Source: Plumapathes pennacea | Lineage: Eukaryota; Cnidaria; Anthozoa; Antipatharia; Myriopathidae | Reading direction: 5' to 3' | DNA: 64,000 nt | Assembly (NCBI GenBank): GCA_964036295.1 | Contig: OZ038465.1 | Location: forward strand, 17,940,167-18,004,166 | Shown: positions 23,401-35,100 of the stretch, piece after piece | Layout of the letters: each line of letters starts with the position of its first letter | Numbering within the stretch: position 1 is the stretch's first letter | Notes under the pieces: generated by a model | What the model saw: the letters and a program-made list of their open reading frames with translations, nothing else | What the model was told of the DNA's origin: nothing | The model's database searches: none | Position numbers and translations under genes: made by a program

Positions 23401-24399
23401 TACTTTGATTTTCTTTTTTACTTAACTGAAAACAGATCGATCAATAAGACTGCTCGATCGCCAACAAGAACCCAGTGTCTAAATTTAGAGAAAAGAGACG
23501 AACAAACTGAAACGAATAAAAAACTACAGATCAGTGGAAAATATCAGAAACGTATCAAAAGATTTTGACTAAATAACGTTAATAAGAGTCGGTGAAGTGA
23601 CATGCCCTTTTTCAAAATATACCTTATTCGGTTTGTACTTCCTCTTCATCGCTCTGTTGAGATCCTCGTGAACTTTGTCCAAGAGCCACAGCAAGAATTC
23701 TTGAGCATCATGCTGAGAATAACCCCGATACTGTGTGCCGAATTTGCCCACGATGTTCTTGAATTCGCTGCTGATTTGTGGAGTGTACTGGCTCGACCAC
23801 AAACTCTTCAGTAGAGCAGCCAGTTTCTCCGTCACCTCGCCTCGAGTACCAAACTTCTTGTGTTGCCCTTTTCGTAATTTAATGTCTTCCTTGTAGTCGT
23901 CCATGACAAAGTATTCCGCTAGCACGTCTGTATGAGCCAAACACTGGATTGTTGCATTCATGAAGCAAGTATTTCCATGATTTCGAAGGCCACACAGACC
24001 AAATGATTCCATGGCCTTAAAACTACGAGGCAATTCTGTGCTTCTGTCATCTGGCTTGTTCAAGTCACATTCTGTCCTTCTGTAAGTAGCGTTCGCATCT
24101 AAATCTTCATTACTCGAGTTGTAAACAGAATTAGAAGGGAATGACCCTGTCATGCGAACTACAAGTCTGTGTACAATGTTGGAAAGTGATTTCATCGACA
24201 CACGGCGACGCAGCTTTTTACCTTGCACATCGACTTGGTTGCTGGAGCCAAGGCGGAAGCTTGCTTTTTTCGTCAAACTTTTAAAACTCTTGGATCTTTC
24301 TAACTGGGGCGAGTGAGTGTCCACATCACTTCGCCCGCCACCTCGGCCGCCGTGCAAACTGCCCAGACTCACAGAGCGCCGAGATTTACGAAAACTCAT
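17483..24399 (-). CDS. Ubiquitin carboxyl-terminal hydrolase, USP31/USP43 type
   Basis: A cysteine deubiquitinase that removes ubiquitin from proteins. Eleven exons join in phase: 24399-23623, 21982-21435, 21343-21232, 20492-20389, 20216-20136, 19774-19645, 19071-18949, 18747-18264, 18156-18065, 17975-17900 and 17583-17483, giving 875 residues. Exon 1 has a basic, Ser/Arg-rich N terminus followed by the Cys box ([12 protein letters not shown]; the Cys is the nucleophile). Exon 2 carries two CxxC-type ligands (CLKCPRC). Exon 7 has [15 protein letters not shown] and the motif VVHLKRF. Exon 8 has the His box ([12 protein letters not shown]) and YLFDDTRV. The wording of these blocks fits USP31/USP43 best; I cannot separate the two. 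The start is the ATG at 24399; an in-frame TTG lies 13 codons upstream. Exons 1-8 are firm. Exons 9-11 rest on splice sites and phase only and end in ESCV, a possible PDZ ligand. Confidence 0.88.
18881..18931. repeat. (TGTAAA)n microsatellite in a deubiquitinase intron
   Basis: About eight perfect hexamer repeats (AAATGT on the plus strand) directly 3' of the exon 7 splice donor at 18948. The repeat is entirely intronic. Confidence 0.95.
19281..19465. mobile_element. Foldback element in a deubiquitinase intron
   Basis: A near-perfect palindrome with arms of about 90 bp and a tiny loop (around 19370-19378). Outer ends are AAACTGGTGTATCAACTAAG and its inverse; inner arms contain AGCGCTAGCCCTTC. 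It could form a strong hairpin in the pre-mRNA between exons 6 and 7. The sequence just outside the right end (19480-19555) resembles one end of the TTAA-type MITE family. Confidence 0.88.
19876..20132. repeat. Minisatellite (about 32-36 bp unit) abutting a splice donor
   Basis: About seven copies of a unit containing GTCTGGGTACAAGGAGGGAA-TGGATGTGAGAA with length variants. The array starts immediately inside the intron after exon 5 of the deubiquitinase: the donor itself (CAG/GTACCCAGAC on the minus strand) is the edge of the repeat. Confidence 0.9.
22131..22332. mobile_element. 202-bp MITE with TTAA target duplication (CTTTCACTCCCAAG family)
   Basis: Ends TCCTTTCACTCCCAAG and CTTGGGAGTGAAAGGG are inverted and flanked by TTAA on both sides (22127-22130 and 22333-22336), the hallmark of piggyBac-type insertion. 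Diverged or partial copies of the same family lie in introns at about 31190-31376, 34801-34985, 35830-35925, 56270-56458 and 57110-57235. This copy is in the first intron of the deubiquitinase. Confidence 0.85.
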
Positions 24400-24796
24400 C
24401 TTGACCCGACGTGACCCGCAGCAAAGCTGCCGATTCAAAATGCTATCTTGGAGACATTAAGAAACCGTGCAAATCTTGACCCTGCCTGGTTCCGACCATG
24501 TACTATTATCAACCAGACGAGCGGAATAAAATGATGGCTGGCAGGATGCCAACCGCCGCTTACAACTCCTCCTTCCTCACGAGCATGCGTGGGTGACGTC
24601 ATGGCGGCGGAATGTTAGATCATCCCGGTAAAAATAAACTGATTTGGCGCTCTTTTCACGTGATGTTTTGTGCTGTATCCCGTGAGAGGATACAGGTCTA
24701 AGCTTTATTTACATACACTCCTTGCCGGAAATATCTTATAGACTTTTCAATCTGCTGCCCTAAATACATTTGAAGAGAAAAATTGTGTCCTGATCT

Positions 24797-25245
24797 GGGG
24801 GGGGGGGGCACTCCCTTAAATTAAGTATGGGGGTGTGCCGCTGAGTCCCTGTGACCCTGACCCTGTTCCAGAGTAAAGAAAGGCAATTTTGCCACCCTGT
24901 TCCAGACAAAATGGTGAAAATAGATATGTTCCAGACTAGAGGCAACTCCACAAATCGGAAATGGCGTGCTTGAATGTGGCGTTGCGTGATTTAAAGCAAC
25001 AGATCAGGGCTGTTTTGCAGCGACAGACTCGACTATAAATCATCAAGGATTCTGGCAGGAAGAAATATTGACCTTGTTCCAGAGCCAGACTGAACGAAAA
25101 ATATGCCCTGTTCCAAAGAGAAATGGTGATTTGTATACCCTGTTCCAGAGTCGGAGAGGCGAAAAGTATACTCTGTTGAGCGGCACATCCCTGTATAGCC
25201 CATATATGGGAGTGCCCCCCCTCCCCCCCCCCCCCCCAGGTTTCA
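24797..25245. mobile_element. MITE with G-rich inverted ends
   Basis: The left end reads GGGGGGGCACTCCCTTAAAT-onward and includes GTGCCGCTGAG. The right end is the diverged inverse (GAGCGGCACATCC ... GGGAGTGCCCCCC). The interior iterates CCCTGTTCCAGA-type motifs. A related but diverged element lies at about 41100-41440. It sits between the deubiquitinase start and the 3' end of the MXRA7 homologue. Confidence 0.75.
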
Positions 25246-25681
25246 GCCTGGGACACTGTTAGTAGTTACACTGGTGAAAAGAAGAAGCATATAACGGTAG
25301 CTACTATGCCAACAGTATTATTTTATCATCAACGGAGAATGCTTATAAAATAAGACATCATGGAAGCCTGAAGATAAGGTGCATCTTTTTACTTACTAGA
25401 ATTGTCTATGGATGCATCGAGATTGGCCATCCCTAGTTACACATAAACTCATGGATGTACATGTAGGTTATCTACAGACTTTTAGATGTTTACATGGTAA
25501 ATTACTTCCCTCAAATACTAAAGCATTCAAAACTGAAATGGCATGCTTTTTATAAAGATTTGCCCAAAAAAACCCTGACACTGACCAACTGTTTGCACTG
25601 GCCAAATAAATAATTCAATTTTGTACAACTTATTGCATGTGTAGGGCAAAGAAACGTTCAAAGAGGGCAAAAGAGCTCCAG

Positions 25682-27757
25682 TTATTTGACATAAAGCTTC
25701 ATTTGGTCTTCAAGATCTTCAAATGACTCCACACCAAACTTGTCTTTGTTTTCTCCCATCTTCTTGAAAATGTCCTCCAAATGCTTTCGTTGAGCACTGG
25801 TGACAATATACAACACAGCAGTCATAAGATGAAACAGAACTATGTGATATGAAGTTCACCCAAGCCAGCCTCACCTTCCCCATGTCACGAATGGCATGTG
25901 TGTGAAAGGGGAAAGGGGGGAGGGGCTAGGGAGTTACTAGACCTATACATAAACAACATAGGTACAGTATGAGCCACCCTAAAGTAGCCTCCTGACAGGA
26001 GACCCTTAAGCGACTCCCGGTTTACTTTGCCGCATGTAGCTCTGCTGTCAGGAGGCTACCCTAAAGGGTATTCCTTTGGCCTGAGATGAGAAAATATGGG
26101 CTATGCATTTTGGAGGACATACATAGAGATTACTTCATGGAAAGTGCGCGCGTACGGTTTTTATTCACGAGTTGTGAAGTATCATAAAACGAACGAGCGA
26201 GGCTTTGCGAGCGAGTGAGTTTTATGATACGAAACAACGAGTGAATAAAAACTGTACAAAGCACTTTCCATGATGTTTTCTGTTTATTATATACATACTG
26301 AGACATTTATGATGGGACCGGAAAACCCTTTAAAAGTAGTGAAAAATCGTCGTTCGCAGCTTGTGATTGGACGAACGATTTTTTTCACGTGTGAAAAGCG
26401 TCGTTCGCGGCCTCTCATTGGCTAGAACTCATTTGCGTACAAAATTTTACGATATGGCTTTTTCGTGAGTATGTCTCAGTATGTATATAATAAAATACAA
26501 TACAATACAATACTTTATTTAACCACATTACACTTAGGAGTTTCAATGAAACTCGTTCAAACGCGAACGTGAGAACATGTCTGAAAAGGGTACAGTAAAT
26601 CATAAATAGGCTCAGGTTTCAGAGAAGTTCTTGAAAAAATCTATGCAGCAAAGCTGCTTTGAAACTTCAAAGAATGTCAGATATTCAAAGTCAACATACT
26701 TCTTTTCGTTCTCCAGTTCATCTTTGGTCATCCTTTTTTCCAGTTCCTGGATCTTGAGTCTTGATTTTTTGTAGGACGTCTGTATACTAGGTACCTTGTG
26801 CTGGCCAGGTTCATCATCAAGATATTCCAGCTCATTTGAATCAAGAAGGAAGGTGGCAAGCCTTTCCCTCGCTACATTGATGTCAAATGGTTCCTCTTTT
26901 TCTTCTTGAGACTATAATAAAGTTAACATAACATAATTATACTCGCAAACTTTTGTGATGTTTTTGTCAAAATTTGAAAGAACACTACTGCTGGCATGTT
27001 GAAAGAAAATGTAAGGTTCAACAACTCAATCTTTATTTTGAATTTTGTGTTGTGGCGTATAAATCAAGACCTACCAATGTCAGCCCGAGGGGAGGGGGGG
27101 GGGTATATTTATTGTGCCTTGAGTTAAAAATAGATATGAATTATTAACTGTAGCATGAATATCTCTAATCAGAATTTGAATGGCCACAAAGAATTAAATC
27201 AGTGCATGGTTAATGTTATGGTGTTGTGCCATCATAAATTATTTAAAGAACATAATTTTATACAGTATATGAAGTTTCCAAGCTGCTAAAATATTATTTC
27301 AGGACCCAACTTCTGTTTAGATACCAAATATTTATATATATTATAAAATAATTCCCACACAAATTTAAGAAAATTCTGATTTGTCCCGGGAGTGTCTGTC
27401 TCGATTTTTTTCCCGGAGGTGTCACTTTCACAGTTTTTATTTTTTGACCAAAATCACTTTGTAAACAAGCCAACAAGAACGGGCTGTCTGCAAGACAGAA
27501 ACCGAATTTGCTGAATGGATAGAAATTAGATTCCATTGGCCCCAAATTTCGAAGAACTCACTAACTAATTTAGCAGAGCAACGGCGTCCTTGGCTGCAAG
27601 TATCAACTCAGTAGATTACCTCCTTTTGAAGTTTGTCTTTGATGGCTGATTCTTTGGCAAGTGCCAGCGTGTTTTGCTGTTTCTTGACGAGAAACCAAGC
27701 CAGCAAAACAGCTATAGTGGTGGCTAGGATAGGTATGCTCAACTCCAGGTATTCCAT
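25682..27757 (-). CDS. MXRA7: MXRA7 homologue (matrix-remodelling-associated protein 7)
   Basis: Three exons, 27757-27620, 26911-26700 and 25796-25682, join in phase to 154 residues. Exon 1 encodes a single N-terminal membrane anchor (SIPILATTIAVLLAWFLVKK), as in vertebrate MXRA7. Exon 2 is acidic, then ends in the conserved RMTKDELENEK helix. Exon 3 gives AQRKHLEDIFKKMGENKDKF and ends DQMKLYVK, matching the conserved C-terminal domain in order and spacing. All three splice pairs are GT-AG. The biochemical role of MXRA7 is not well defined; it is an integral membrane protein. Shorter than human MXRA7 because the proline/glutamate-rich linker is reduced. Two hairpin elements lie in its second intron (26138-26272 and 26287-26489). 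Confidence 0.8.
26138..26489. mobile_element. Two adjacent inverted-repeat elements in the MXRA7 intron
   Basis: Positions 26138-26272 are a palindrome (outer arm CATGGAAAGTG, inner arm GTATCATAAAAC). Positions 26287-26489 are bounded by inverted TTATATACATACTGAGACAT. Both lie between exons 2 and 3 of the MXRA7 homologue and have no coding capacity. Whether they are one nested element or two is unclear. Confidence 0.7.
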
Positions 27758-28960
27758 AATGTGTGCCTGATAAACCACCCACTAGTTCAGTTCCTCTACG
27801 CGAACCACTCAACCCACAATAAGCCGCCTCGAGTGAGGGGAAGGAATCAACATCAAAAGTCACCGGTGTCCGCGAGCGATGCGAGCTGTCAGCCTCGACT
27901 ACATGCCGCGAAAAGAAATTACTTCCGGTCTTATGTCGTCATTGGACAGAAAGTTCGATCCCAGGCCCCAAGTAATCATGACCAATCAAACTATGAAAAG
28001 AGACCTAACTAGAAATACCATATTCGCAGATATCCCCTTGCCCTGATCCAGAAAAACCCAGCTCAACCTTTACAAACCCGTGTACCCTTTGAATTTATAT
28101 TCACAAAAGCAATATATATATATTCATGCCAGTGTGACTTCTGGCATGTTTTGGCTTTGAGACATGCTGTCCATTCTCCAAACCCGTTTTGTCACGGAAC
28201 TCCTGCATTTCACAGAAATCCGGTTGATATATTGCGGACAGTTGATTGGTTCTGTAAGCCCCCAAGGGGCTGACGTCACTATAGTTTTCACAAGTTTACG
28301 GCATTTGTACACGAGGTGGAAGACGCGTCCCGCATTTGCTCCTTGTCTTCGGCTGAGACACTTGGTGGCTGTACTTGGCGGTTTTGATATTCTGGTGAGC
28401 TGCTTCACCGAATACCACGGCGTGTTTAGGTTTAGCTCCAAGCAGGTTGCCATCTCCAAATCTAATGTTCGTGTGTCAGTCATAGCAAAATATCCGGGAC
28501 GTTTACAGCCGTGCGTCGAATTCTTTGGCCTTGTATCAGCATCTTGTTGTATAAAATCATTTCTATCGGTGCTCTATGGTTTCTCATCTTAATGAACTGC
28601 AACCTCGCCTGGAGGTCGTGCCAGCCTGACTGACTGACTGACACACGAACATTAGATTTCGAGATGCCGACCCGCTTGGAGTCTCCAAATAGTGCGATAC
28701 TACAGCATTAGCGTCATGATTATTACCCTCGCAGATCGGGGATAAGCATACAACACTCGTGAATATTTATTTAGGGTGCGTTGCATAACTTTCTACAAGA
28801 TTTCGTTGCAAAATAAAAACTATTTATATGGGTAGTCCGAAAGATGTATTTCTCCCAAGCCTTCGATATGTCAATTTGAGTGCGTTAATATCAAGGAATG
28901 TTGGAAACAAGCTGGGAAAACGTATTTTAAAAATATTTCCGTAAAGTTATCATCAGGGGC
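27758..28960. other. Intergenic; inverted repeat; no supported gene
   Basis: Lies between the MXRA7 start and the MAD1 3' end. An inverted pair of about 48 bp (28436-28485 and about 28632-28690, core ATCTAATGTTCGTGTGTCAG) flanks a 140-bp spacer, suggesting a transposon end. Open frames of 142 and 119 codons run on opposite strands over 28124-28592; they overlap, have no splice partners and match no family I recognise. Confidence 0.4.
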
Positions 28961-29148
28961 TGCTGGGATGGACCCATCCGGGACACTAATCTATAACGAC
29001 GGTCTGCGTTTGTCTGCTGAAGTGTTCAAGGGTCGCGCTACTGAGGAATGCTGGGATGGACCCATCCGGGACACTAATCTATGACGACGGTCTGCGTTTG
29101 TCTGCTGAAGAGTTCGAGGGTCACGCTACTGAGGAATGCTGGGATGGA
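28961..29148. repeat. 88-bp tandem duplication covering the MAD1 C-terminal codons
   Basis: TGCTGGGATGG starts at 28961, 29049 and 29137, so the period is 88 bp with 2.1 copies. Read on the minus strand, the gene-proximal copy contains the last 24 codons of MAD1, its stop and the first bases of the 3' UTR. The distal copy repeats these codons after the stop. Confidence 0.93.
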
Positions 29149-32100
29149 GTTGCGGCGCTTTAGGTACATATCCATCTGTTCACCTAATTGTTCAGAGAAA
29201 TCTGTAGCCAGCATCATCATCTCGCCTTTAGAATTACTCTGCGGAGATAGACAAAAACAAAGCGAGAGAGAATAAACAAATTGAGTCAGAAAGAACGAGA
29301 GACAAGCAAAGATAAAATCACAGAAAGAAAGAGAGAGAGAGTTGAGTTGTTTCTAGATTGTCTCCCCTGTTTCTTGTCTGCACGCTTGTCTCCTACCCGT
29401 ATTTCCATATTGTACTTTCGTTTTCTCACAGCAAGAATATCAAAATGTCAAGACTAATAACTAAATCTTATACTAAGAAAGCGAAGAACAAAAGTATACT
29501 GTAAGAACCAGCAAAGTTGTTCCTTGTCGCATATCTTACCTCAAAAAGCAAGTTGTGTCCCGACTGTTCGGCGTACATGGAATGCAGCCTGTATTGATTG
29601 TCTCGCACTATATCCAGCTTGTACCCCGTCAGTACATAACACGCCTCACGGAACTCTTGGATCTTCTTGCTGAACACCTGTCGAGGCCGTCGGGACTTTA
29701 TGATCTTTTTTCATAAATTGTCGTTTACGTTGTCCTGAGACATGGAATCTAGTCTACCGCGAAGTGTCACGCTATGTTTCGTTGCGTTGTGATATACTGC
29801 GCTGTGCTATGCTACGCTACACTGTTGGTGTGGTGCACTCCGATGGGTCAATAGACCATTTTACCACAACACACTAGTTTCTCGCACTCTGATTGGTCGA
29901 TTAACCGTGGTAAATAAAAGTCCAGACAACGATATGACGCTAGCTGACGCCAGCGTGTCACGCTTTGCAACGAAATACAACAAAACTTTCTTGTCTATTT
30001 CTAAATATTGTGGTAAAAAACAAATTTCCACTGGTTTGCCGTGGTGTGGACTCTTATTTACCACGATTTACGTCATCACATGGTCAAAATTTGTTGTGGA
30101 CTCACTCGGCGAAGCGCCTCGTGAGTCCACAACATTTTGACCATGTGATGACGTAAATCGTGGTAGATAAGAGTCCACACCACGGCAAACCAGTGGAAAT
30201 TTATTAATTTTCTCAAGGTTGCGCGCGCATCCAAGCTTGACGGGCCACAACCTTCGACATGAGAATTGTTTAGCGAGCACTCATGCGTGAACGTTGCAGA
30301 AAAGGGCTTTAAAACTCAAGATAGCCGTACGAACTCAAATAAGAGCGCAGCATGAAGCATTTACATCGAGGCCGAACACAGTCGACCGTGAAAGAAAGCT
30401 AAAAGTTGAATTTGAAAGTCTTGGCGCGTCAAGCTTGGATGCGCGCGCAACCTTGAGGGCCCTTGAAAAAATGGACTATTTACTATTCCACAACTAACGG
30501 TACAGACCGGCACATTCTTTTCTACCACATAATAAATATCTCATTAACCTCGTTTGCTTGGTCCGTACTCTAACTTATGGAACTCGTTTTCTCCCTCGCG
30601 TTTTAGCCCAAGCTCGAAAAAAAAAAAAAAAAAACGCTGCACACTAAAGATACCTGTACTCAAGTTTGTACACACCATAGTTATACCCACCTCTTTTAAT
30701 CGCTGATTTTTCAGTTCAGAGGACAACAACTGTGCCTTGACGTCTGCAAAACAAAGGGCAGCATTAAAGAAATCAGATCTGGGTGAGAGAAGGAGCGAGG
30801 AGAGGGAGAATAGAACCTGAGGGGAGTGGGGTTGGTAGTGGAATTGTCAATCAAAAGGCAATGAAATGCACACGCTTATTGTCCCACCTTCGACTTGCTT
30901 GGCCACACTGGGTTTGTTTTTGGCTGATTCTGCGCCGAGCTTCTCAAACGAGCCGTCTGCTGCGACTGTCGCTGTTGGACCAGTGGACTGGCCGCATCCG
31001 GACTGCTCTAACGCAAGGATTTTCTCTTTGAGAGTGTCGTTCTCTCTTCTCAATTTTTCCAGCTCCTCTGCTCTCTGCTGCATCGCCACGGCTGTTGGGT
31101 TCATCGAAAAATGCAGCACCTTGGTTTTGGTGGGGTCGTAATAGCCCTGCAAACACAGTATTTCAATTAACTCTTTCACGTCCAAGCTTAAAATGCGGAT
31201 TCTCTCAACGTTTTAAAAAGAAAATGTATGAATGATGCAGTGAGAACTGATAGCTTCATCAGCTTTCAACTGATCAAGGTATCAAAAACAATGTTCTCCT
31301 TACTGTATGACATATCTCTGGTGCAAAACTGAAAAGAAAATTGAAGTTGATCACTCTTGGGAGTGAAAGGATTTAGTGAGTGTGGATTAGCGGGGGTGTT
31401 TTGCTGTCTTGTGCAGAAAGGTTGCGTAGATTCTTCACCTGAATATGTCTCTGTTCTTTGTTCAGTTCGTACAAACTCAGCTGTTCTTGCAGTTTAGAGT
31501 TCTCTACCTTCAGCCTTTCGAGTTCAGATCTGAAACTAACAAAAATAAAAATGGCTGTTGTGTTCTCAACGGTTAGAATGTGGGCGACGTAAAAAGCTTA
31601 CTGATGGTTATGACAATGACGATCGTGAAGATAGTTATGGCATAAACAACAACAACAACAACAACAACACTTTATTTACACTTCGTTCAGATATGTAGTG
31701 ATGGTTGGTTATGGCAATGATGATGATAGTGATGGTGACAATTATGGTTATGGTGAAGGTTGCAGTGATAATGCTAACGTTAGTATTGATGTTGATAATG
31801 CTGATGCTACCGTACACCTCGACTACGTATCTGCTGCTCACCCCAGTCCACTGCTGTCCACGTGTTTCTCTTGCAGTTGTTGTTTCATGTAGTTCTTTAA
31901 GTTGCTGATTTCTGCTTCTAACTGCAATGACCAAGAAATTGGCTTTCAGAACAAGTTGCAGCACTTGCAATGTTTGCAGCAGCACTGCAAATATAGCAAA
32001 AAATTATTCGAGATGGGGTTAGACCTGAACAATTTTTAGCGCAACAACGTATCGTTACGAATCGTCGCAGCAAAAACAGCATTGAACCTTTAAAAGACTG

Positions 32101-35100
32101 CATCAGGCATGTACCGTTCTGCACTTGTGTTTTTCCTCGCTAGATTCCTCCTTTGCTTGATTCAGTTCCATCTAAAACATACACCACATTAGTATGAGAC
32201 CTAGAACACAAAATCTCACTATACACTCATCACTCAACTGATAAATATCAAAGAAGAAATACCTCCAAAGACTCGATGTGGTCATCACAAGACTTTAAAC
32301 TGTCCTCTGCCTAACAAGAAAATAACGATAAAGAGAAAATAATAAGGACTACTTAAAGAAACCAGCAAATCACCAATAGGCCATTTTCTGAAGGTTGCGC
32401 GCGCATCCAAGCTTGACTGGCCAAGACTTTCAAATTCAACTTTTAGCTTTCTTTCACGGTCGACTGTGTTCGGCCTCGATGTAAATGCTTCATGCTGCGC
32501 TCTTATTTGAGTTAGGACGGCTATCTTGAGTTTTAAAGCCGTTTTCTACAACGTTCACGACAGTCAAGCTTGGATGCGCGCGCAACCTTAACAAAATGGT
32601 CTATTCTCTCTGTGTAAATAAGGAATACTTTTCGCTGTCTTATTGACCTCTTTTAGCCTTGCTCTCAGTTGTGGATCGTAGTTAGCTGACCAGACATTAT
32701 CGTATGTACCCAGTATGCGTCGACAACCATCCCTCTCCTGGAAAACAAAGAGACAAGTAGTGAAAACCCACAATTTGTGAACTGGCTGAAGGAAGGTTGC
32801 CAGGAGTTCACATTTGGGCTAAGCAGCAATTTACAAAAACACGAAATGCACCTCACGAATAAAATTTTATGCCAGAATAAAATTATTTTTAAATCATTAT
32901 CTGGAGCTGTCAACCACGCCTCACAAAAAAGGTCTCCACGTCAGTAAAATATAACTTAAACTATAAATTGCTATTTAACTTACAGTATATTTCAACTAAA
33001 TTAGAAATACACAATGTGTGTTAACATAAGACAAAACTTTGAACTTACAGAGGTGACTAAGACCAAGCGCCTCTGCAGCCTCTGGGACAGGTCTTTGAGT
33101 TGAGAATTTGACTCCTGAAAAAGGGAAAACTTGGTTGTGCTCAAAAAATGTCCACTTGAACTCCACAGCTCAGCCAAAAACACAAACTACACCATAGTCT
33201 GGAGAACTTTTGTTGTTAATTTTTACGCTCACACTACACACCTTCAGCTTGGACAGTTCTTCCTTGGCTAAGGTTAATTCTTCTGACACGGTTTTATACG
33301 ATGCTTCATGGATTTTGGCACTATAGAGGAATGTATGAGAGTATAAAACAGCAGTAACTTAGATCATACGGTAAATCAACCTAAAAGTTGGTGTGGGAAA
33401 CTTGCTCCATCAAAGGACCGACACTCAAAACACCAGCTTAAACATATTTATTTAAGAGCATTTAGCTTTCCCACATCAACATTTTGTTAATTTACCACAG
33501 GTCTTATTTCAACGAAGTCTAACCTAGTTCTCACACTAGCATTCCATTGTAATATTTAAATCAGGCAGTTGCAGATGTTCAATCAAGGTAGAAGTTGCAG
33601 CCAAATAGGCCTTTTGCAACAATAGCATTAAGAAGATTTGAGGGAAAGTAGCTACTGAATGAAGACTTGAAGAAAAATTAAGAAGATTTGACGGAAAATG
33701 GTACTCAAAAAATGAATTCTCATGGTTAATTTCAGGTAATGTGAACTATTGTAAGTTACAAAAGGCCTGTTAGACAACAGAACAAAAAATTAGTATTCTC
33801 TGTTTGGGATTTATTCTCATGCTATATTCTTCAAATTGGCTGCATTCCCATGACGTGAAGGTTTCTATAATAAGCTCTTGTCAATATAATGTATGTTGGA
33901 CAACCAGACAATCCTAGTCAATGGTATAACACTATTACAAGGGACAGTTAATCACGGCTCTACCTTGACTTGAGCTCACTTTGCTGCTCCAACAGGACAA
34001 TTTGACTCTGCTGGAGTTTTGCCACTTCCTGTTTCAACTCAAGTGGTGACCTGAGGGAATGATGATTCACACATTTATTAGTTTTCAGAACAAACAATGG
34101 TCAGACTTCCTCTGAAAGCCCTGTGCCCAGTTTTTCAAAGCACAATTAGGCTAATCCTGGATTAGGTCTAAACTTTCATGTCATTTATATGCCTAAAAAT
34201 GTGAAGGTTTCATCAACAACAACTTTCTTTATGCGTTTTTAAGCTGGAACAAGCTTTTTAATCCATCTTTGAGCAAAAGTCTGCAGTTTATTGGCAGAGG
34301 GGACAAGAGAAAGAATTTTGTTAATCCTGGATTAGCTTAATCGGCTTTCGAAAAACCGGGCCCTGGTGAACAAGTTACCTTTCACCTGGAGATGAAGTGA
34401 CCCTGATTGTAATTATAATAGAAGCAAATATACAACTTATAGACTTTGTTAATTTGTGAAAACATCAGTTACAGAAGACAAACACTGCCCATCTTACATT
34501 AGCTTCTTATTTCCGTATAAGTCTTGAGATTCCCACTGTTGAACCTTTTTCTTTAATTGCTAAAAGTACAGAAAAACAATAGTATTAGTCAGATAGAATA
34601 TTACAAGATAGTCAGATTTCCAATCATAAAAGGACAGAATGGAAAATCACAGCACTTGGCCCCCTTACGCCCAAACAAGACTGACCATGAGGAAAAGTTG
34701 ACGATGATCTACAGTAGGCTTGGTACTGTAAACTGTAAATTCTGTCACTACTTGTATTTTATTTACAACCAACACATTGGAAGCACTGTACTGCTCTTTG
34801 ACTTTTCAACTCCCAAGTGTGATTATTTACTTCAATATTCTCTTACTAAGATATACCAGGTGCAGTACAGAGGGCTTGGATTTTGATACCTTGCTCAGTT
34901 GAAAGCTGAGCAAATTATCATTTCTCACTACATCACTCATACATTTTCTTCTTGAAAGGTTGAGAGAATCTGCATTTTGAGCTTGAGAGCCAAAGCATTA
35001 ATAAATTATCACAGCCACTGGCTCTTAACCCTCTCTTGTTTTACAGGATTCTCTCCCATCTGTTTTTCTAAGAATATTCTAGGAATTGTCTTCTTAAATG

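Noticed and set aside
24400-24438. Upstream in-frame TTG start for the deubiquitinase
   Set aside because: A normal ATG 13 codons later begins the recognisable basic N terminus; non-ATG initiation is not needed.
28124-28592. Opposed open frames of 142 and 119 codons
   Set aside because: They overlap on opposite strands, lack splice-linked exons and known motifs, and part lies in an inverted repeat.
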